Source of the DNA: Branchiostoma belcheri | Lineage: Eukaryota; Chordata; Leptocardii; Amphioxiformes; Branchiostomatidae | Direction: 5' to 3' | Assembly (NCBI RefSeq): GCF_001625305.1 | Contig: NW_017803713.1 | Location: forward strand, 1,311,361-1,375,360 | Length of the DNA: 64,000 nucleotides | Shown here: one piece after another, positions 11,801 to 26,800 of the stretch | Layout of the letters: every line of letters begins with the position of its first letter | How positions within the stretch are numbered: position 1 is the stretch's first letter | Program-made: the position numbers and the translations under genes | Notes under the pieces: generated by a model | Databases searched by the model: none | The model's input: only the letters and a program-made list of their open reading frames with translations | Told to the model about the DNA's origin: nothing

Positions 11801-14800
11801 ACATTCATATGTATGATCAGACAGGAGTCTAAATCCCTCCTGCTATAAAATTGCAAGATGATGTAACCCCCAACACTAGTTCCCATGGTGACAAACGTCT
11901 GGTTCAGGTCATTGACCTCATTGGTAAGGAGAAGAAGAAAAAGAGGAAACAAAGCAAAAACAATATGTTTCCTTCAGTAAACATAATAAAAGACATGTGC
12001 ACCAAAAGTCCCCCCCCCCCAAAAAAAAATTGTTTAATAAGTAGCAGTTCTCTTGTACTAACCTCCATTTGGATTCTTCTTTTTAGACTTCCTCAGTGGA
12101 GGAGCCATGGGAATGAGAAAACCTTCCAGGGGCCACTTAAACTCCTGAAAATAAGACATGGAGATGTCATAATACGCCTGGAAGATAATAAGTGGGAATG
12201 AGGACTGTTGTAGCAGTCTTAATTTATTTCATTCAGACAAATGTAAACCAGAAAAAAAAACAGCGTACACACACAAGCAATGCTATTGAATATGTTATCC
12301 AGAGTACCTGATTGAATTATTGTGCAAGAAAGTATGACTTGACTATATGTGAAGCATTAATTCACATACTAAAATAACAAGTTCTCTTCAATTACTTTCC
12401 CACTAGTCAAACAAGTTTAGAAACCAAACAATAAGCAATAAATAAAGATTAGAAGGCAAAATAGAAGGTAAAATATGGCCCTGTCCTACCTTGTTCCAGA
12501 CCCCGTCTTCAGTGACAGGCCAGGAGTATGCCAACTTGTTCCACTCAGGGTTGGAGATCTTGGATTTTTTCCACTGCCCCATGTTGGCCAGGTCCTCCTG
12601 TTTCAGAGCCCACCTACGTACAGGTAAGACATGGCTACGTTCAGTAATGCTAGGACTTAGTGTTTTTTCTCTCCCATTATGACTTTTAAGACTTTTGCTG
12701 TTGAATAGGGAACGGGAAATGCAAAAGTCTACTGGTGGATGGCCAACAACCATTACTACCAAAGGTTCAGCACCAGGGACAGGGAATGTTGGGCAACGAT
12801 ATTCAATTTTTGTCCATTTTGTCAAATTTTGTAACATCAGATCGAGTGTTGAAGGCGCGATTGTCCAATGAGGGCCCAGGGGCATGCTTCGTGGGGAAAA
12901 TTTTGAAAGTTCTTGACCCTCTGAAATGCTATTTTTTGCATTTTGAGGGGCAACTTTTGCTAGTAGGCTAAACTTTTGAGAGTAGGTCTTGAACTAAGCC
13001 TGGAAAGGTGTTATAGTCTAGTTAATTTGTGTTTAATCTTTGTATGGCTCATACCTCAAGAAAGGAATTTAGAAAAAGAGAAAGAAAGGATCTTTGGGAA
13101 ATTGCTGTAATCTACATGAAGATGTAGTAAATTTTAAAATGCATTTAAACCGTTGCAAGATAAGACAAGTTCTTGAAGTTTCATGGTCACCCTCTTTACT
13201 TTATAGTATTTGTAAATAAAGTTACCATAATGATAAAGTCATTCAGAATTATAAGACATTACCTCTGAAATTTGGCACAGGGATGTTTTGCAGGCACTTT
13301 TTCCACCACGTCCACTATACTCCTCTGTCCTGAGAACTCCTGCCCCTCCCCCAGGCCAGCGAGTGGATCGGTCCGGACATGTAGAACCTCCTCTCCCTCC
13401 AGGTCGACCAGGTGCGGCCGGTAGTCGCTGTCCTCGGACGTACCGTTCACGTCCACCGCCGTTACGCCCTGCGGGAGGTCTAGACCCGGGGTGATGAGGT
13501 CAGAGGTCGGCTGGGAGCCCTGGTCACCCAGGAAGGTCAGGACAAGGTCGGGATAGGCCTGGAGGAAACAAAGAAAACAAGTTACACTTATTGATGTCAC
13601 AGAATCAGAAATACTTTATTTACTAATAATTATTAGACTATATGTGGAGGGTTTAAACTTCCTTGAATACTTTCCTGAAGTTGGTAAGTCACTGAATGCA
13701 GAGACTTTTTACACAACAACCAAAAAGTGTTTTATTTAGCTGACGTTGACTGTCTGTCGCCTTCCTCAGGGCAATTGTAACTGGTTCACATGCATGTAGT
13801 ACAGGTGATACTGTGATTATAGATGCATTACAAAATGCATAACATATCTTCTTTTTTTTTCTATCCTGTGCTAATGTAAGCAACAGTTGTAATTATTATA
13901 ACACCCCTGGCTAATCATTGGTTTACAGCAAAGTTCTAGCTACATGCAAAAGTCCTGGTGGTAGAATAAAGATGCCGATGTACTCTTGTTTACACACAGT
14001 TACGGGGAACAGTGCGGTCCCAAACGTACTGGAGTGTGATGTATACATATATGATAAAAAATTCACATTAGATGTGTAAAAAATGTCATTCAAAGTTTGA
14101 ACTTGTCAGAGAATGTAATATGTTCATTTTTAATACATTTGGCAAACCCACTAGATATGAAAAAGGACACACACACCACAACAGAACCCTTGAGCCCTTT
14201 GCTAATTTAGCTATCTGCCAACTACATTTATGGTGAATCTATGATAAAAACAAGACAAAGTTGATACATGTACTGACCACAGAGAAGATATAACCATCTG
14301 GACTGAAGCTCCACTGTTGTGCAGGATTCCCAACCATCCTGCAAAGTTTGAAAAAACATCATACAAAGTGTTAAGTATATATTATGCAAATTGAAAACGC
14401 TATTAAAAATTTCACAGAAGTACAGTGCCTCCAAAGAATGAGTGCTTGTTTTCTGTATGTCATGTCACTGTGGTAATGTTATGTGTATGGCTTACATGTT
14501 TATTTAACTTTTTTGAACAGAAAAAAATACATACAAGTGTGTAGATTAAACTTTAAGGTAAAATAATGTATAGAATGGAATGCATATTATGTATACTAAC
14601 CTCTTTTGCATGGTGACCCCGAATCCCCCCACGGTGAGCCCTTCGCTGACCTCCGTCTCCACACGATGGTTGTCGTTGACGGTTAGAGCCAACTGGGGCA
14701 TGGCACGGCTGTAGATCAGTCCACTCTGGAGTGGGGGGGGGGGGCAGGGCAGAGGGAAAACAACTTTCAGTATGACATATAGTCAAGTCATCATGAATGT

Positions 14801-17800
14801 TGGGCTACAGTATACATGATACATGCAGCAGTGTTCTAGCCACCTGAAATTTTTATCCGTCTTGTGAATTTTATTGCACAAGTGTTACGATCATTGTAAC
14901 ATGTACAATGTATGGCAGATAATACTAGCTGGTATGTGTCTATTTGTATTATGTCTGGCAGAATGTTGAATAGGACTACTCTGACTATAAAGCTAGTACA
15001 CCTTTACAAGTACGTGCTTAATTTACTGTGATGCTAGATAAATAATTGATAAAGGGTAACTTTGAATTGTTGTTTTTGATAAAGCTGGGCTCAAAATACT
15101 TTTTCCAGCATAGATCATGACGATTGTACATTCACTGGTGCAATTGCGCCAGTCAATTTTTACTTGTAATATTTAGAAGTAAGGAGGCATAGATCACACT
15201 TAGTCTAACACATAGAAATAATCATAATACATGTAATTATAATAAGGAATCCTTCCTATCAATGCGTCCTTCCTTACAATCTTAAGTTTTTTACTGTTCT
15301 CTGTTCATATAACTGTGACAGGATGATCTTTAAGAGAAAAATGTTTTCTAACTTCTAAGTTATTTCTTTAAATTTACTTGTGAGGAAACTTAGCAGGTAT
15401 AGAAGACAACTTCACACTTGCCTGGTTGATAACCCAGGTCTGACACCCAGGTGGCCACCCTTTCTTTTTCTTGGACTGAACACTGAGCTCAGGGTACAGC
15501 ACTGTGTTAGTGTCCTCCTGTAATATATAATTATTCAATCAATTATTCTTACCTCTCTACAATTTGGAAGAAAGTATTAAACATTATCAAGTGGCACCGA
15601 CAATACAGTTATTTTGGACAACTACAAAGTGATATACATGTACAGCACCAGACAAAGAGACACGCTACCAACAGCCAACTGGGACCAAACGATACATAAC
15701 AAGTGCAATCCCTGCAATGACAAAGTTACTGAATGAACTGTAGACGTGTTTTTTTAAATATTGTAACAGATTTTATGTATTCATGTATGACAATGGTGGA
15801 ACGAACTGTAAATATTTATAATGTGTTATATTTTAAGCTGTGATTTTATGAATTCAACTGATTTTAAAACTACTGTAAACTCTGGCCTAATTCAGTCTGT
15901 TGACTGCTATGTCAGATTGTGCTTCTTTAATAAACCAATCATCATCATCATCATCATTTAACATTACGCTTACAAAGTCTATGTGCATGTATAGACTGCT
16001 ATGTCCCTCCTTTTTGTTTTAATCGTTGTAAATAAATACCAGTAGTAATGCACTATGTGAATCTTCATCTTCATCTTCATCTTTGCCTGTGTATGATATG
16101 CCTTCTGTATTATGAGTTGAACTGATAAATTTGAAACAACGAAAAAAACTTGTTTAAGTCTCATTAAAGCTAAAAAAAAACCTGGGGTGTACATTTTGAA
16201 AGTACAGTTATTGTTTAGTAGTATTTTTTGGTCCATAAAAGGCTAAGACTACATTTTTTACAGCATAATAACTGGCTACCAGTCACTACACAATACAGTA
16301 GCTACATGTACATGTAGGTCTCAAACTTCAGTTCCACTTTGGGTCTCATATTGCAGTTCTACAGCAGTATAAGTACACCTGGATAATATGCTGACCTTGT
16401 TCTGCAGGAAGCTGCCCCGTGTGTCCAGCCCGGCTGACTTGACATGCATGACCACCCTGTCTGTAGCTGCCTTGTTCCTGATTCTCTCCTCTTCATCCTC
16501 GATGTCCCTCTCATCACGCAGCTCTGTGTAGTCATACTCCAGGGGGAAGCCAACAGTAGCCTCCCAGTGACTGTGTCTGTGTTAAAAAGTATAATGAAAT
16601 AAGACTTAGTACTTTAAAAACCTATTACCAATATAATTGGTTTTTGTTTGAAGCTCAGCACAGTCAAAAGGTTTTTAAAAAATGAACTCAAGTTGGCTAT
16701 AAAAATGGTTTATTTTGTCTTTCTTATTTGCATATGCAGAGTAATTTGACTCAAAACAACGGGTACTGACCAAATCATTGGACTTAAAATGGGCATTAGC
16801 CGAGTCATTTGACTCGAATTAGCATTTGTTTCAAAACTCATCCTAGCCGAGTCAGTGGACTTAAAATGGGCACTAGCCGAGTCATTTGACTCAAAACTCA
16901 CACTAGCCGAGTCAGTGGACTCAAAACGACTCAAAACAGGCACTAGCTGAGTCATTTGACTAAAAATGACTCTAAAAATGCACCAGCCGAGTAATTTGAC
17001 TCAAAATGGGAAGTAAGAGTTGATTGATGGAAAAACATGTTTTTCCATCAATCGACTCTTACTTCCCTGTACCTGCAGGTACTGGCTGTGCTCTGTTTAA
17101 ACCTGTCCGTACCTGTCTATCCCCTCCACAGCGTCCTCCCCACCCACAGGTTCTCTGTAGGCGACCGTCCTGCCGTCTGGTAATGCCACTCCCTGGGCCT
17201 TGTCAAAACACACTTGTAACACAGACACTGTGGAAAACATAGGAAAATATCATAAATTACAACAATCATCAATGTTTCCAGAAATGTGTGGTTACTAATA
17301 GGATTTCATGTCTTACTTTACAAAAAGTTATGGAAATATATTATAACCATGTAATTAACATATTTGAACATGTTAACGTGCTAATACAGGGCTGGAAATA
17401 CCACCTGCATGTTCAGGTTAGTGTAAGTAAAATTTGATCTGTGCAGGAATTTCTGACATCTATCTGTACCTAAATTGTTTGTAAATTAAAGTAATAATAA
17501 TTGGATTTTTATTTGCTGCAATGGCTGTTACAAACTATGACATTTATAAGAATAAATTATTATTGCCACAATGGTAAATTCTGAACAGTTTTTTGTATGA
17601 TCCATACTTCCTAAATTCTGGATGGTGCAGGTAAAATTTGTCTGCCTCAACAACATGTAATTTTCAATGTTCCCTGCTCCAGACACAGAAGTTACCTTAC
17701 AATAGGCTGGATTCTCAAACAGTTCAGTGACTTTCTTGTAGATCAGAATTAAAGCTGCTGCATCATTCTATCAACTGGCCACAATCTGGTCATAGAAAAC

Positions 17801-20800
17801 TATAATTATTTAATATCTAATAATGCACTTTGTAAAAGAAAAGTTGTGTTTGAGAACAAAGGCTTCCTCACCACTGGGTGCTTTAAAGTCCTCCCCAAAT
17901 GACAGCCAGACCTCCTGTTCCGTCTGGAGACTGTAGATGTTGGTGATCTCATGACCGTCACGGTCGTACAGCTTCTTAGCGACACTACTGAGCGCCGGCC
18001 CGGGATTGGACACGGGGTTGGCTAGTCTCTGACAGGCAGTACAGGTGGCAAGAAGCTGGAAGAAACAAGAAAGAATCAAGAACGTCCACTGGATTTTTTT
18101 TCCTAAAAATTTTTTGTGGTTACCAGATCTTTTCCAATGTGCTGTCACCTTCTCCTTGCTGCCTACCAATGAACTAAAAAGATAATGAAGAATGAAGAAT
18201 GAAGACCTTTATTGTACAAACATACACACTGGGTTAGGTACAAAGGTTAACTTGAATACACAAATATATCAATCTAGTACTAGCACTACAGTCTGTTACA
18301 TAATCACAATATTTACTACATGGGGATGACCTAGCCTGATAAATTACAACTCTGTTTATTTTTATAAAAACACATTTTATGTATATGGTGACCAAACCCT
18401 CCAGCTTTGTCCCGCCACTTGCTACATAACGTAACCAACACCACAGTGCATCTACTAAAGCACCAGTTACCACGGTGACAGCCATCTGGTCCAGGTTATT
18501 GGCCTTCGTTGTTTTTATCTTTATTCTGAAAATTTTAAGGTAAACATACCTGTTCCATCAGCCTCTTGCTGTCCCCCTTAGCTGCCCTCTCAGCATCCCT
18601 CATGTTAAAGTAGATCAGTGTCTCCCCCTCATCTCTCCCATTCTCAAACACCTGAGGGGAAACATGGAAGATGCAGTAGACTTTTAAGAAAATAAACTTG
18701 ACAGTTTTATTCCAACACACTATTTACAGGGATCAAATTTTCAGCGACCACTGTCGCCTTCATCAGGATAATTAATGACCAATCACTTCAAAACGTGATC
18801 TCGCGAGAGTTACGGTTTACAAACACGTGACCTTATTCACACGAGACTTTACTGATACGTGACGTAAGCAATTGATCAAAAGTGCCAGGGAGTTTATATC
18901 GTCCACCATCTCTATTAAGTGAAGGCTGAAGTGCTCTGATATACATGTATATAGCCTCCTTAATGCAACCAACACAGATGAACTTTCATGATAAACTTGA
19001 CAGTTATAGAACACTTCACACAAGATTAAATATTTGACTTCAAAGATTTGATGATACTTGCTAGACATCAGAAGGAAACTGCTAAAAGAATTGCCCCAAA
19101 ATTCAATCACTTTGTCCAAGGGCTGAAAGTCAATCCAAACGGCCGTTCTGATCGGCATTTGTGCGGCCATTCCAAGTTGCCAAACTGGGATGATCTTGGA
19201 CATTCAGGGGCATTCACGAGCATCCACCATAATCCAAATTCATACCAATCAGACCCAAAGGTAAGGTAAGACCCAAAGAGCCAATTCAGAGGCGTCTGGA
19301 ATCATTCTGAATGCTTCTGAACACCTCAGCCTTTTACAAAGGCTGCTTCTCCTTTTCTAAGCCAATGGAATTGTGTTCAGTAAATAGAAATTGTACCAAA
19401 ATCAGGCTTGAAAGTACATGTAGATAGTATAAACCATGCTCATATAATTTACATTTTGTACTGATGTTCGTAATACCTAGATTACTTAGTTTGATATTTC
19501 TTTATTTGTTCAGATAGGTGATTTGTATAAAATTGTTTCTGTTTACTTCCTGTTATTTTTGTTTTCTTCGTTTAAATTTTGTATCAATGGTAACTTTTAA
19601 TCTAAGACTAAGTCTTATAGTATTGGGAAGGGCCAAAGAAAAACCACCAGATTTCCGCCCCCCCCCATGCATGTCTACTCAACTTCAATTATTATATTCC
19701 ATTTTATTTTGTGAGTGCAAAACAAACAATAAACAAAACAATAAACAATGGTGTGTCTAAACAGTTCTTTATGCAGAAAATACACCAGTAAGACTAGCCC
19801 ACCTTGAGTCTAAGTCCCTGTTTCCCCACCAGTCTGTCTGTAGCCTCCAGACTCTTGATGTGTTTCATCTTGTACTCATGCCCGGTGTCTCGCTCCTCAA
19901 GTACCCTGGGCTCAAGAACCTTCAGCTGATCCTTGTACTTGGTGATGGTTCCACTCAGGTCACTGATCAACTCATCAGTCTGGGAGAGAATTTTTATTGA
20001 GAAATATACATGTCATGTAATGTTACTTCTTAGTACCAAAAATGTGCAGTTTTGCATTTTGCTATTAAAATTCTACAGTCACAAAAAGTACAAGTGGAAG
20101 GGAGAGCAAATATTGGCACATTGGCAACACTAGATCAGTATGCATTGTTTTCTCATCAATGTTAGGACGTTCTTTAGACAATCATGGATAATGTTATCAA
20201 TTTTTTCACAGTACTACTGGACTTGTGTGTTACTCCACTACTGGAACGAGTGGAGTAACAGATTACCAAATCATGATTTTGTAATCTGAAACATCTGAAT
20301 TAAGGGACTTGCAAAACTACAAGTTGATGTGAAAAATATGAAACAGAAATATACAGTCACAAGGCCTCATGTACATTTAAGGCAAGTTTGAAATGGTTTA
20401 AGAGGGGTTTAAGTTTCTCCCTGACTACTGTAAGTCTACAAATTTCCGCGGTATATTTAGATTCGCGGAATTCGCGGGGACCTCTGTACTGCGAATCTAT
20501 TTCCCCGCGAATATGTTTTGCATAAGTGCGCCCCCCCTCCCTACATGCATTCACGACGGTAAGTGAAACACAAACACACGCAACAAACACAAATCACTGC
20601 AAATCAACTCCATTCTTAGCAAATGTACGTATGCTGAGTACCAAAATTTTTTAAAGTTATACTGATGTCAAAAAATTATAATATTATGAGACACCGAATC
20701 GTGATACTGCGGCACTGGCCGTGTCAAACGTGCACCGCCGGACAAAAATCTGTGTGCTGAGCGCCGGCCATGCGCGCCCGGACGCTTGAAAATTGCGGGC

Positions 20801-23800
20801 ACATCGGGCATATCTACAAATATTTTGATGAAAAATATAACTGCTGGTACCTGGGAAGTGTTAGTTCGTTCTCTTTTGCGCCCTGCTTTGCGGGCGTTTT
20901 TTTTTTCTTGTTTTGTTGGATAGAAACGCTACCGTGGGCCGCTACAAAACCGTAGGCGACCTTTGCATACTTCCGGGTTCAAAATCTCGCCGAAGACGGC
21001 ATAAATATTCTTAGTAATATATATTTTCCCGAAAGATTCTTTCGATTATGCATTTCTTCACTAGAGTATCGATGTGTAGTCGTGGAAAATAGCGTTTTAG
21101 TGCTTATTTCCGAACAAAGAAAATTGTTTACACGTGCGTCAGATCGATCGTCAGCTATGACCGCCGGCAGTCTCGCGCGGTGCACGAAACAAATTTTTGC
21201 GCCGCGTTTTAGGATATAAATGCCGGAACACGAACTTTTATTATTTTAAATATACACTTTTACAAATTTTTCTTTGAAAAATAGCCAAGGAGAAATCGCG
21301 AATCTAAAAATACCGCGGATTGTCCATTTTCCCGAAACCGCGAACTTTAGGCCCCGCGAATCTAAAGAGACTTACAGTACTTGATGCATTTTATTTTTTT
21401 TTATAAAAGTTAATCATCATTTATCAATTAAAAGTTATTTGTATCATGATTCTTTAACTTGAATACTTTAAGGGCATCTGACTAACTCTCAGGTTCCAAT
21501 CTGTTTACAAATTTAAACTTTCCACATGTTTATTTGTATCAATAACTATATATGATGTACCTCATTCAGAGCGTTTTTGATCTCTGTCTTGTCCATAGAC
21601 AGTAGCTCCACCCTGTCCACCTCCCCTGTCCGGCCTGACTCAGCCAGCTGCAGCTGTGACCTGTAGTCTTTAGCCGCCCGCAGCTTCGGTCGCAGGTTCT
21701 GCAGCACGTCCTGGATGTAAACTGCAACAGGAAACAAATTAAAACTGTGTGTTGTTTCAGAAAGTTTTACGAAGCAACTGATATTATAATCTTTTCACAG
21801 AATGAGAAAGCACTTAATACTTCATCAAGGCTGTGGAAGACGAAATATATTTTATCTCAAAATACTGTTCGTTACATAACAACACTCAAAATGAGTTGAC
21901 TATTCAAACTTCTACAATTTATCCAAATTTCCCAAAACTTACAGATAAACATGGTTTACAAAAGAGAAGTCAAACCCTTTGGACATAGCTTTAGACATAG
22001 CAATGGTTTTAGACAATTAGATTTCAATGTACATTTTGAAGTTATTTTATACTTTGTATCAAATTCTTCTATGTTTGTAACTTGCAATTAGCCTTCGGGC
22101 ATGGATTTGCAATAAACTTCTCACTTCATTGTATATTCTACATGTACAATGAAATTTATGTACATCAAAAACAAGAAAAAGGGGCCAGAGACAATCTCAA
22201 ATTCCAAAAGAACAGATAAAAATGAGATTTTATAATTTTTTTTTTTGGTGCTATTCCAAGACAATACATTTGTAGAACAATCTATTGCACTACTGAAACA
22301 AACTCTAAAGCACAAAAAAACAGTATCTACATGTAGTTGTACTGTCTGGTATAATGATTATTTCTGATCAAGTTTGCCATACTGACCTTCGACCCCTGCA
22401 GGACTGAAGCCCTCCCCCTTGGAGACCCACAGTGGTCCCAGGACAGGTGTGGTGGCCGTCTGCAGTACCTTGTCTAGGGGGTCAGCTGAGGGGGGAGGGA
22501 GAAAAGAATAGACAATTAAAGTTAGAAAATTATCACCTTCCACATTTAATGAAAAAGTCACTGTGTAATTTTGAAATATAGAAATTCACGAAAAGCAGAT
22601 AATAGTTACTGTATTATTATGTACATGTATGTAATTTTAGGCATTGAATGCAATGCAGGGAGGCAAAGTTTACCTTCGTTCAGATCTACGATCTCCTTCC
22701 CGCTCCAGTCATACAGAACCCGGGCAGGAGAGCTCAGACTCATACAGCCTGTACAGGCATCTAGGAACTGGGGAGGGATGATTTACATAACAAATTGGTA
22801 TTATTTCTATTAAACAAATTTGTTATATAGTATTATTACACAGTTTCTTCTGCATCTGGTCAGTTAAATTTCAAGTACCATGATAATCAGTGGTGACATG
22901 TTGTATCTTTTAATATTACAAAATTAATCTGTTTTTTACCTGCAATATACATTAAGGACTGGTGTAAAAGGGAACTGAACAAAAATTGCATGATTTCAAG
23001 TATAACTTTATCCTTTCTTGGAGATACAATGTACATGCAATACTACATAGACTAGACAAGAATGGCATTTTTGGTAGTGTATGCATTAGGCTGATGTACA
23101 CATGGCTGTTGAATGTGCTGTCTACAAGCCTACCTCCAAGGCTTGTACATGTACAAACACTTCATGTATTTAAATGTAACTAGAGGAGTTTACCTGTTGA
23201 AGTGCATCTAAAGAGGCCACCACCTCCTGACCTTTGACCCCCTGACCATTGAGGAAGATCAGGATCCGATGTCTTCTCTTCTCCACAAGAGTTCTAGTAG
23301 TCAGATTAAAAAACAACAACTTTGGATTATTTTTCTTTGTCTTTATCTCTTTGTTTGGGCTTCTGATATACAACATACAATACCGGTATCCAAGTGTCGT
23401 TAATGTGCAATTATGGAGTAATGTGCAATTATGGAGTAATAACAATGAATGTTCTTGGTTTTGAAGAAACTTGACAAGAACATACTTGAGTCTCTTGGAG
23501 AGAGAAGACTTGGTCTTGCCCCTCTTGACGTCCTGTGGGAGGAGAATCCCGTTCATGGTCCACATGGCACCGCGTTTCAGCTGCTCTTGGGCTGGGGAAA
23601 TATTCACAACATTTTGATTATCTGTATCTGTATAGGTACAGCTGGTATAACCGCCCTTCAGTGTAACACACCGGCTTTGCAGGTTGGCTACAATACACTG
23701 AAGGACTTGTTACACCTAACCCATGAGCATATAACTCTAGACATTGTTTAAAGCTATCTAATGACAATGCCCCTACTGTAGTTGGTGACAGTGAGTTCCA

Positions 23801-26800
23801 CTCTGTGATAGTTCTAGGAAAAAATGAGTTGAACACCTCAATCCTTGGTTGATAACACTCAAGGCATGACTATTATACTTGTCAGATCTCAATAGCTTTT
23901 TTTATCTTGACTCGTCTTGGCAAAATACACCTACAAAATAGACACACAAAATGCTGCTAAAGGGACCAAAGCCACCAAATCTGCCACAAAAGAAAAAAAA
24001 AATTAAAGAAAAACCCTAGCATGTCCAGGACAAAACTGAAAGATACAAAATTTGGAAGTTCTGCTTCAGCACCAAGGACAGCTGCCAGAGGCCCACTTTA
24101 TATAGAAAAAAAATTAAAAAGCTATATGGTATAGAGGACTAGAGTTTCATTTAATCCACATGCCCAAATCTTTGGTAAGGCCTTTTTATGTTATCTTGAA
24201 GGTACATTGTACTTCCTTAAAATTAGCAACCAACATTAGAACTACATATAAGTGATACAGCTGGTAATGACATATTTGGGGGCTGTAAATAAATTATTTT
24301 TAGCAACTATTAGAAGAAAAATAACATGTCATTACATAATTGATACAAAGTTACATACATTTACAATATGTATATTATAATTTTATTTTGTATTTTAAAT
24401 TTTTTAATGTGGTGCAGTCTATTTTTGAGAAGAAAATTTGCCGTCCTTACTCTTGACAGGTTTGTATGGGTCCCTGTACGGCTCCCCCTGTGAGATGTAC
24501 ACCTCTGCCTCACGAGGGATGTCCTTGGGGGAGAACGCCTCCCGACCGTCTGTCAGAAACACGCGCCGGGCGGCAGACAGCAGGCCCAATTTGATGGTAC
24601 ACATCTCCAGAAGCTGCAGGGTTTACAGATTAAAATTAGTAAGACTTACGTGTTACTATAGGTTAATAACAAAAACAACTGGCCATTGGAGAACAATTTA
24701 CAAGAACTTTAAGATAAAACACTATGTCTTACAATCATGACACTTTTTATCTAGTACATAGTGTTGCATAGTCCAGTGGTTAGCAACCCTGCCTTGGAAC
24801 CAAGAGGTTGGGAGTTCAAATCCTGACTGTTGTTGCTCACTCAACATGCACGCTACTGGAAAGGGTCGCAGCCCTTAGGACGGGACCTTAACCTGTGATC
24901 CAGTCTGTTCATTGTGATTGTAGAAAACAGCTAGGGGAATTTCCCTCAGGCTGGTACAATAAAACTGTAGATACTGTACACATAGTGTCTATCTTTTCTG
25001 TTATGACCAATAAGAGATTAGCTCCACGATGAGTTAAAACTGGATCAAGATCACTTTCCTTTATTTTTCCTTAGGGTAAAGATGAAAAACTTTACTGCCT
25101 TTTAATAGACATTGACTGTACGATGGTGGGCTGAGTTTACATTTCTTTCAGTAGCTTCAAGCCTAGTGTTCTTATGAATAAGCAGAATGATATCAGCCAA
25201 TAAATTTTGAAATCAATATGGTATACCATATGATTATTACAAAATTCAAAACTATCAGATACATTCAACATTACAAGAATTTAGAACATTGTAGGGAAAC
25301 GATGAGGAAAATAGACTCTTACCTCCTTGATAGTAGGTGCAGTAACCCTGGTGAAGACATCCCTGCCTCCGTTCTTAAAGGCTGTGACTGTGATGACTTT
25401 GGGCTGCTTCTTGTACAGGGGTTTGATCTTTGCACCTGTGGAGCTTCCTGTAATATTGCAAAACAGTGCCTTTCACAAAAAAAGTAATTACAGGACAATA
25501 TTTCTAGTATGAGAATGCTTTTTTCTGTGCTCTCTTAATGTGTTTACTTACTAGAATGTGACTTTATTTTTCAGATCTTAGTATTACAAAATATTTGCCT
25601 TGATCCAAATATCTATCTCACCTGTTCTTGCAGAAGACTGTGGTGCGTAGGAGGAGAAGGAATTTGACCTGCAAGGAGTGAAGAAAAAATACATGATTGT
25701 ACAAAAGCATTTGATGAAATAGTTCACTGGGCAGATAATATTGCAAATTTTACTAGCTAATGCCCCAAAATTTCCTACCTCATCTAGTGTTAACTCACAA
25801 TCAGAAATTAGACTAATAGCTAACCGTCACTGTGCAATATACAGTGAACTCAGAAGATACAATGTAAGGCTACGTGTGACGAAACTACAATAATTCCAAA
25901 TTTTAAAACTAATATTCACTTCAAAGTCTGCATATAAAGGGCAAATCGCTAAGATTAGGGACAAAGATTCAAACATGAAGTTAATTCTTTCCTCAGCGCA
26001 AAACTTTGACAGTGTTCTGTCTAACTAAAGGCAGTCCTGCTGCTAATGCTGAGTGAGAGCTGACATATAGATTAAAAAAATAATAATAACTAGAAAGGCC
26101 GACATTTGCTTGAGAGCAAATGCAGCAGATGGCTTCACCCTATCCCCCATACCGAAAATGGATCCATCCTACGATGGCTGCCAATAGTCTACACCCCCAT
26201 GCAGAAATGGAACCTTCCAATGCCGGAAATAGCCAAAAAGCCCTATTTTACATAACTTTAAAGTGGTGTATGTCAAAACCGTGAATGACATTCTTTGGAC
26301 ATGTGTCCAAGGTATTCCCATACCAAATTTCAGGTCATTCGGATTTAATATTAGGGCACAGGAGCCAAAAATGTACATTTTTGGTCCGAAAATAGCAAAA
26401 AAGCCTTATTTTTCCCAATTTTAAAGTGGTGTATGTCAATAGCTTGAATGATTTTTTGTAGACATATGTCCAAGGTATCCCCATACCAAATTTCAGGTCA
26501 TTTGGTTTTAGTACCTGGGAACCAGATCTCAAAATGTATATTTTTTGCCTGAAAATGGCCAAAAAACCCAAATAAAACAATTTTTCAAAAAAATGAAAAA
26601 AAGCGTCGGGGTATTTGCCCACTCTACCTTCATGCCAAATTTCGTGTTATTTGGCCGGAAAATGGCAGAGATGAATCCATTTAAAGAAATGGCAGGAGAA
26701 GAAGAAGAAACATGAGGGAACACAATATGTCTTCACCACTTTGTGGTGAAGCCATAAATTATAATAATAATCAATTATGGTAGTTTTAGTACAATTGCTG

